Of a stretch of DNA of 64,000 bases, positions 59,626 through 64,000 are shown piece after piece. Both the position numbers and the translations under genes were made by a program. The stretch covers positions 104,236-168,235 of the forward strand of contig NZ_AUJB01000017.1 in NCBI RefSeq assembly GCF_000424005.1. Direction: 5' to 3'. Position 1 is the stretch's first letter, and the number at the start of each line of letters is the position of its first letter. Source of the stretch: Pseudobutyrivibrio ruminis CF1b (GTDB lineage: Bacteria; Bacillota; Clostridia; Lachnospirales; Lachnospiraceae). The notes beneath the pieces were generated by a model. That model made no database searches. It was given only the letters and a program-made list of their open reading frames with translations, and was not told where the DNA came from.

Positions 59626-59689
59626 GTTACATATTGTAACCATTTGAAATTATAACACAAATCTATCTAATTCTGTAACATTTATTACA
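59626..59689 (-). promoter_or_regulatory. Promoter and paired palindromes before the YARHG gene
   Basis: Minus-strand TTACAG (59678-59673), 18 bases, TATAAT (59654-59649). GTTACATATTGTAAC (59626-59640) is a perfect 5-base-arm palindrome between the -10 box and the ATG, and TGTAACATTTATTACA (59674-59689) overlaps the -35 box. Two matching TGTAA/TTACA palindromes on both sides of a promoter suggest a repressor that may loop. Confidence 0.65.
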
Positions 59690-59695
59690 CTTTTA

Positions 59696-60841
59696 TTACA
59701 TTGTTTGCTCAATTGCACTTCGTGTAGCCTGAACAGAGCCCTGAGCCATCTGCCTGCTTCCGCCACCTTTGGCACCGAGAAGCTCTCTAAGGCCTGCAGC
59801 AATAGCACTACAGTCTCTTGTCTTGCTTCCGATTACGAAGTTGTAGCCTTCCTCATCATCACCGGAGAAAATCGCACATAAGCCCTCATGTCTCTCCACT
59901 AATGCATTTACACCATCACGCATTGTTTTTGCATCTAAATCCTCTGTGAAAATTGTCACATCAGAAAGCTCTGACGGATATTTTACAATCTGATTCATAA
60001 GGATATCAGCCTTAATCTGGGAAATCTTATATTTGAGCTGTTTGTTCTCATCAATAATCCCTGCTATTCTTCCTGGCAAATCTTCCTCTGAACAGCTAAG
60101 CTGCTGATATGATTTTGCCAGTAAATCCATGCGACGATTGTAATCATCAAGAGCTCTAAGTCCACAGAGAATATACACTCTGGTACCGCCCTTATATTTG
60201 CCGTAAGATACCACTTTCAGCATGCCTACCTGTCCTGTAGTCTTCACATGCGGTGCACAGCAGGCGCAAATATCCACGCCTTCGATTTCCACCAGACGCA
60301 CATCTCCATCAATCTCCTTCTTGCTGCGGTAATCTGTGGCAGTAAGAGTAGCTTCATCAGGGAAATATGCCTTTACTGGTACATCCTTTGCAATAATCTC
60401 ATTACCAGTTCTTTCGATGAGACGTACCTGCTCCTCGCTTAGCTCTATATTCAAATCAAGTGTCACAGTGTTATCGCTGAGATGGAATCCCACATTAACA
60501 GCACCATAAAGATTGTGAGCCAGGCCTGTAAAAATATGCTCACCTGTATGCTGCTGCATATTTCCAAAACGATGATTCCAGTCAATTGTGCCGATGACCT
60601 TCTGGCCTGCCTCAATAGGCTTGTCACAAAAGTGATAGATCACATCATCTTCTATCTGCACATCAGTAACATTTACCTGACCAAGGCTGCCTACATCGCT
60701 TGTTTGGCCTCCCTGCTCAGGGAAAAATAATGTCTGATCTAAAACAATCTTAAAGCCACCCTCAGCCTCTTCACAGGATACTACCTGTGCCGAAAATTCA
60801 GTTGCAAAAGAATCATCATCGTATAAAGCTATTGTTTTCAT
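59696..60841 (-). CDS. Alanyl-tRNA editing protein, AlaX type with DHHA1 domain
   Basis: A 381-residue trans-editing enzyme that hydrolyses mischarged tRNA-Ala. The zinc ligands are HTGEHIFTG near residue 98 and CACCAPHVKTTGQVG near residue 192. Residues 300-381 form a DHHA1 domain (GLCAIFSGDDEEGYNF, then GAKGGGSRQMAQGSVQA). An N-terminal barrel (SDVGSLGQVNVTDVQ) is present, so this is the long AlaX-L type. It lies downstream of ansA, separated by a weak terminator-like hairpin. AGGAG precedes the ATG. Confidence 0.92.
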   Translation of the reverse strand: MKTIALYDDDSFATEFSAQVVSCEEAEGGFKIVLDQTLFFPEQGGQTSDVGSLGQVNVTDVQIEDDVIYHFCDKPIEAGQKVIGTIDWNHRFGNMQQHTGEHIFTGLAHNLYGAVNVGFHLSDNTVTLDLNIELSEEQVRLIERTGNEIIAKDVPVKAYFPDEATLTATDYRSKKEIDGDVRLVEIEGVDICACCAPHVKTTGQVGMLKVVSYGKYKGGTRVYILCGLRALDDYNRRMDLLAKSYQQLSCSEEDLPGRIAGIIDENKQLKYKISQIKADILMNQIVKYPSELSDVTIFTEDLDAKTMRDGVNALVERHEGLCAIFSGDDEEGYNFVIGSKTRDCSAIAAGLRELLGAKGGGSRQMAQGSVQATRSAIEQTM

Positions 60842-60864
60842 TTACACTTCTCCTATATAAAATC

Positions 60865-60893
60865 AGGGCTTCTGCCTTTAAGCAAAAAGCCCT
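60865..60893 (-). terminator. Weak terminator-like hairpin between ansA and alaX
   Basis: Minus-strand AGGGCT and AGCCCT with partly paired interior (TTTTGCTT/AGGCAGA) form a stem, followed by GATTTTAT. The T-run is short, so read-through to alaX is likely. Confidence 0.5.
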
Positions 60894-60899
60894 TCTAGT

Positions 60900-61904
60900 C
60901 TAGTTCTTTCTAAAAAGAATATCTCTGTTGATTTCTGTATAAAATGCTTCTCTAAGACGCTTATTGCTGTAGTTCATACTGCGAAGCCACATAAGCTTGG
61001 TCATGGTAGCTTCCAGTGTCATATCGTAAGACTCTATCATGTGGAAGTCCTGCTTTACCTGACGGCCAACTTCGTAAATGGTCATGTTGCTGCCTTCATT
61101 GGCAACCTGAGTAGTCATAACAGCAAGCTTATCTGTGCCCTTCCATTTTTCCATTTCCTCGTAGAAAGTCTCCATAAGAGTCTCTGGCATACCGCCTACA
61201 CCGAAGCTCTCAATAACAACGATGTCATAATTCTCAAAAAGATAACTGAGCACATCTGGCTTCATACCAGGGTAAAGCTTGAGCAATGTAACCTTATCTG
61301 ACATGTCATAGTAAAAGCTTGGGATTCCACGAACTGGCACCTCAGGAATGTATCTGATGATAATTCCATCCTGAATAACTGCAAGGTAAGGGAAGTTGAT
61401 GCTTGAAAAAGCATTGTAGCTCTTTGCTCTTTCCTTCTTTGCTCTTGTGCCGCAGATAACTTTGCCATCAAATACGATGCTGACATTCTGAGACTCATCA
61501 TCTGATGCATAGATAAAGGAATCCAAAAGATTTGTCTTTGCATCGGTAACATCTTTGCTGATAGGCTTCTGTGAACCTGTGACAACGATAGGCTTTGCAG
61601 AGTTCTGAATCATATAACTAAGGGCTGCTGCTGTGTATGCCAGGGTGTCTGTTCCGTGACAAACGACAAAGCCATCATAATTAGCATAGTTTTCTTCTAT
61701 CGCATTTACGATATCTTTCCAAAGTACAGGTGTCATATTTGAGCTGTCGATATTCATAACCTGAATCGTCTCAACCTGACAAACCTTTTCCACTGCTGGA
61801 ATATATGCAAGAACATCCTCGGCTGTAAGACCTGGTGTGAGTCCTGAATCTGTCTGTTTGCAAGCAATGGTACCGCCTGTACCAATCATAAGTATCTTTT
61901 TCAT
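60900..61904 (-). CDS. ansA: L-asparaginase, type I
   Basis: Hydrolyses L-asparagine to aspartate and ammonia in the cytoplasm. A 334-residue protein. GTGGTIACKQTDSGLTPG near residue 8 contains the first catalytic threonine; FVVCHGTDTLAYTAAALSYM near residue 80 contains the second threonine-aspartate pair with lysine further on (TGSQKPI). No signal peptide, so type I. It starts one codon after the unknown gene upstream, with AGGAAAG as ribosome site, and is probably co-transcribed with it and a HAD gene. Confidence 0.94.
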   Translation of the reverse strand: MKKILMIGTGGTIACKQTDSGLTPGLTAEDVLAYIPAVEKVCQVETIQVMNIDSSNMTPVLWKDIVNAIEENYANYDGFVVCHGTDTLAYTAAALSYMIQNSAKPIVVTGSQKPISKDVTDAKTNLLDSFIYASDDESQNVSIVFDGKVICGTRAKKERAKSYNAFSSINFPYLAVIQDGIIIRYIPEVPVRGIPSFYYDMSDKVTLLKLYPGMKPDVLSYLFENYDIVVIESFGVGGMPETLMETFYEEMEKWKGTDKLAVMTTQVANEGSNMTIYEVGRQVKQDFHMIESYDMTLEATMTKLMWLRSMNYSNKRLREAFYTEINRDILFRKN

Positions 61905-61906
61905 TT

Positions 61907-62326
61907 CTAGTTCTTTCCTACTGGAATTCCGAAAATCTTTGTCTGGAATCCCTCATATAAAGTATTGTAATCTGTGTAATTAATATTGCTCTTGAAATAG
62001 CTGTTCCATGTATCTCTAAGTGTATCGCAGATAACCTTTCCCTCCTGCTCCTCGCAAAGGATTGTTGGGAAAACATAATAAATCATAAAGTAGTTAAGAT
62101 TCATTAAATCTGCTGCACGAACCTTGCCAAATTTCTTGAACGCTATAAAAACATCCTCACAAAACTTCTGAGACTCAGCTGCAACCTCATCAGCCTTTAC
62201 CAGGTTTGAAAACTCTGGGTATCTTTCTTCTTTGAAGCGATTTGTATTTGACTCATAGCTAGATTTGCTGTGAACCGTGCTAAGATATACTACATCCTCA
62301 AAAATTTTGTTTACATTGTAACTCAT
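61907..62326 (-). CDS. Conserved-looking protein of unknown function
   Basis: A 139-residue soluble protein I cannot place in a family. It is mainly alpha-helical, rich in aromatic residues (YFMIYYVFPTIL, YTDYNTLYEGFQTKIFG), without signal peptide, membrane helix or metal motif. The start has GGAGAAGG before the ATG. It is 2 bases before ansA and 20 bases after the HAD gene, so it is likely translated from the same mRNA and could act with asparaginase. Low-level similarity to other families cannot be judged by eye. Confidence 0.7.
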   Translation of the reverse strand: MSYNVNKIFEDVVYLSTVHSKSSYESNTNRFKEERYPEFSNLVKADEVAAESQKFCEDVFIAFKKFGKVRAADLMNLNYFMIYYVFPTILCEEQEGKVICDTLRDTWNSYFKSNINYTDYNTLYEGFQTKIFGIPVGKN

Positions 62327-62345
62327 AACACCTTCTCCATTTCTA

Positions 62346-62984
62346 TTACTCTATTATTTCCTTAAGCTGGCTTATATCATCAATCTTCGCCACATAGCTG
62401 TCGATAGATTTTCCATATCCATAAGCTGCCCAGATAAAATCTACTCCTGCGGCATCGCACGCATCCTTATCCCCCTGGATATCTCCAATATAAACTGGAT
62501 GCTTGATATTATTCTTTGCCACAAGTCCCTTTATATTATCTGCTTTTCCGAGACCATTGTCACCATAGCAAATGAAATCTGTAAAATATTTTCCATGACC
62601 ACTGCGTTCTAAGTAAGTCTCGATGTAGCCTGCCTGACAATTGCTGACAATGTAAAGCTTCACACGCTTGCTTAAATCTTCAAGCACATCCTCTAGCCCT
62701 GGATATGTTGTATCCATTTCGCTGACAGCTAAATCTGCCATCTCATATTCCTCGCAAAGCTCCAAAGTCTTATAGCGCTTTGCTGGGTCTGGATCTGGAA
62801 TGCTGGCATCTGCAATGTCAGTCATAGTCTTTCCAAACAAGCCCATCAGCATCTCAGGGGTAAACTCTACATCATATCCCATTTCCTTAGCGGCTCTTGT
62901 CCAGCTGCCGGCGAAAACAGGAATATTGTCCCAGATAGTTCCATCCATATCAAAAATGATACCGTCTGTATTAATTTTTCCCAT
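62346..62984 (-). CDS. HAD-superfamily phosphatase (PGP-like)
   Basis: A 212-residue phosphatase from the chosen start. Motif I IIFDMDGTIWDN near residue 8, motif II KLYIVSNCQAGYIETYLE near residue 106, motif III GLGKADNI near residue 140 and motif IV YIGDIQGDKDACDAAGV near residue 163 are all present. The frame begins with a TTG at 63011, but GGGTAAG before the ATG at 62984 gives a better N-terminus (MGKINTDGIIFDMDG). It heads the operon with the unknown protein and ansA, and is divergent from the S4 gene. Confidence 0.88.
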   Translation of the reverse strand: MGKINTDGIIFDMDGTIWDNIPVFAGSWTRAAKEMGYDVEFTPEMLMGLFGKTMTDIADASIPDPDPAKRYKTLELCEEYEMADLAVSEMDTTYPGLEDVLEDLSKRVKLYIVSNCQAGYIETYLERSGHGKYFTDFICYGDNGLGKADNIKGLVAKNNIKHPVYIGDIQGDKDACDAAGVDFIWAAYGYGKSIDSYVAKIDDISQLKEIIE

Positions 62985-63068
62985 AAAACTTACCCTACTT
63001 TCTAATATCAACTAGGTGCTATTTTACAATATTTCTCGTATAATGGGAACTCATAGAAAGGATTTATT

Positions 63069-63836
63069 ATGAACGACGACGAGCAGCTTTTATATAAAAG
63101 ATTAATCGAGCTCTCAAACAGAGCTTATCAAAACAATATATACACTTTCAGCGATTTTTTGAGCCTCAGTCAGCAGGAGGTCATGTACCAGGCAGCAAGG
63201 GACAAAAGCTTTGCGCCTATTTCCTATGATTTATTTGGTGGCTATGAAAACTGTGAGCGAAAGATGGTTCGCTTTGGAAGTGAATCAGACTTTGGATACG
63301 ATGTGGAATTCCCTATTAAGTGTATCAAGGTGGAGCCTCTTGCAAAGAAGTTTGCCAAGGAATACACCCACAGGGATTATCTCGGTTCTCTCATGAGTCT
63401 TGGCATCGATAGAAAAAAATTCGGCGACATCTTCGTGGATGGCATGGACGCTTACATCTATGCCGACGAATCTACCGCCGATTATCTTCTTGAAAATTTT
63501 GTATCTGTAGGCCGTAATTCTGTAAAATGCTCCATCTCAGAGCTTCCAGAATCCTACAAGCGTGCAGCCCTGAAGGAAGCCACCATCCAAGTGGCATCTC
63601 CCCGCGCCGATGCTGTCATCGCCAGAGTCTACAACCTAAGCCGTAAGGATACCATTCCCTACTTCACAGAAAAGAAGGTCTCTGTAAACGGACACATCGT
63701 TGAAAACAATGACAAGATTCTCTCCGCAGGCGACTCCGTGTCAGTCCGCGGCTTCGGAAAGTTCAACATCCTCGAAGAAGGCGGGCTCTCTCGTAAAGGA
63801 AAGCTGAATCTTGTAGTTGAGATATTTGGACGTTAA
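63069..63836 (+). CDS. S4-domain RNA-binding protein, YlmH-like
   Basis: A 255-residue protein. The N-terminal part (LSNRAYQNNIYTFSDFLSLSQQEV) and middle part (YTHRDYLGSLMSLGIDRKKFGDIFVDG) match the YlmH family, whose C-terminal S4 domain (ASPRADAVIARVYNLSRKDT) is complete. In Firmicutes YlmH is usually found with sepF, ylmG and divIVA, and some act on stalled ribosomes or the division site; here it is alone, so the role is only inferred. GAAAGGA precedes the ATG. A terminator follows. Confidence 0.9.
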   Translation: MNDDEQLLYKRLIELSNRAYQNNIYTFSDFLSLSQQEVMYQAARDKSFAPISYDLFGGYENCERKMVRFGSESDFGYDVEFPIKCIKVEPLAKKFAKEYTHRDYLGSLMSLGIDRKKFGDIFVDGMDAYIYADESTADYLLENFVSVGRNSVKCSISELPESYKRAALKEATIQVASPRADAVIARVYNLSRKDTIPYFTEKKVSVNGHIVENNDKILSAGDSVSVRGFGKFNILEEGGLSRKGKLNLVVEIFGR

Positions 63837-63854
63837 AGATAAGTTTAACTCACT

Positions 63855-63884
63855 AAGGTCTCACATTTGTGTGGGGCCTTTTTT
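63855..63884 (+). terminator. Terminator of the YlmH-like gene
   Basis: AAGGTCTCACA and TGTGGGGCCTT pair with mismatches around TTTG, followed by six T residues. It shares TCACATTTGTG with the terminator near 39470. Confidence 0.85.
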
Positions 63885-63886
63885 CC

Positions 63887-64000
63887 TGTGGCGAAGCCCT
63901 TTGTCAAAAAGAAAACGATAATATGCGGTTTACAAGAAACTCTTTGACAATAATAAGCCTGTTAGTTCCTTATTTTGTCACTGGACAACGAAGGTATGCG
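63887..64000. repeat. Second copy of the phased palindromic element (inverted, truncated by the window end)
   Basis: From about 63905 to the end, the sequence is the reverse complement of 39362-39460, with about nine mismatches in some 95 aligned bases. TGACAA at 63945 and TTTGTCA ending 63980 again delimit a 36-base unit. A further TTTGTCA at 63900-63906 is 74 bases before it, matching the weak TGAAAAA at 39456. The copy keeps both the unit interior and the 37-base spacer of the other copy, including GGACAACGAAGGTATGCG. It may continue past the window. Confidence 0.8.

Noticed and set aside
39362..64000. A 24.5 kb transposon with terminal inverted repeats
   Set aside because: The segment between the copies holds core genes such as ddl-like wall synthesis, nadABC, ung and sbcCD-type genes and no transposase. 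The inverted copies are better read as dispersed repeats.

Overview
The window looks like chromosomal DNA from a low-to-moderate GC, Gram-positive Clostridia-type anaerobe, most likely a Lachnospiraceae member related to Butyrivibrio or Pseudobutyrivibrio. This is an inference. It rests on strong AGGAGG-type ribosome binding sites, a lysine riboswitch, a Veg homologue, long-form HPF, NiaR, MutS2, a YhaM-type nuclease, a GH42 beta-galactosidase, a TSCPD protein and a PcsB-like NlpC/P60 hydrolase. I saw no rRNA or tRNA gene, intact insertion sequence, prophage or classical CRISPR array.

Layout. 0-7.3 kb (minus strand): an MFS transporter, the uracil salvage pair uraA-upp, a TraX-family membrane protein, and dapA with an NhaC-type carrier behind a complete lysine riboswitch. 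7.3-9.2 kb (plus): a secreted zinc amidase and a voltage-gated-type K+ channel. 9.1-13.1 kb (minus): a diguanylate cyclase, rlmD and a YhaM-like exonuclease. 13.2-15.3 kb: a GH42 beta-galactosidase. 15.4-18.6 kb: an exported unknown protein, a PadR/HAAS/DUF4097 stress module, and a 45-residue small ORF. 18.7-23 kb: mutS2, a stand-alone acyl-adenylating enzyme, and a cytidylate-kinase-like gene at the end of the branched-chain amino acid ABC operon (livJHMGF, 23.6-28.4 kb). 28.4-32.3 kb: pseudouridine synthase, SEC-C methionine aminopeptidase, a SurA-N-like membrane protein, an NlpC/P60 hydrolase and veg. 32.5-37.4 kb: an acyltransferase, ddl-murF, an XRE regulator and hpf. 37.5-39 kb: an SDR and a HAD hydrolase. 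39.1-39.5 kb: an unusual repeat region. 39.5-43.6 kb: a WYL regulator, then a structured leader before an alternative D-glutamate cell-wall route (MurL-like epimerase and MurD2-like ligase). 43.6-52.8 kb: an SbcCD/YhaNO-like pair and a hybrid kinase/response regulator/chemoreceptor set. 52.9-57.3 kb: the de novo NAD operon nadA-nadB-nadC-niaR-ung. 57.4-63.8 kb: an acyltransferase, TSCPD, YARHG, AlaX, asparaginase, an unknown protein, a HAD hydrolase and a YlmH-like S4 protein.

The most unusual signal is at 39162-39491. Seven-base words TGACAAA and TTTGTCA form palindromic units 36 bases long, spaced exactly 73 bases apart, and their interiors do not match each other. About 95 bases of this element recur in inverted orientation at 63905-64000, at about 90% identity by eye. 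Both copies lie just beyond the terminator of a protein gene, and the two terminators share their loop sequence. This looks like a dispersed, phased protein-binding or structured-RNA element, not CRISPR. Other strong leads are the murL-murD2 pair with its hairpin-terminator leader, the lysine-riboswitch control of an NhaC-type carrier, a 97-base imperfect palindrome after mutS2, and several promoter-overlapping palindromes beside regulators.

Gene starts were adjusted where a ribosome binding site favours an internal codon (dapA, the amidase, yhaM-like, livM, livH, rluB-like, map, the NlpC/P60 gene, plsC, ddl, the chemoreceptor, the hybrid kinase and the HAD gene at 62.3 kb).
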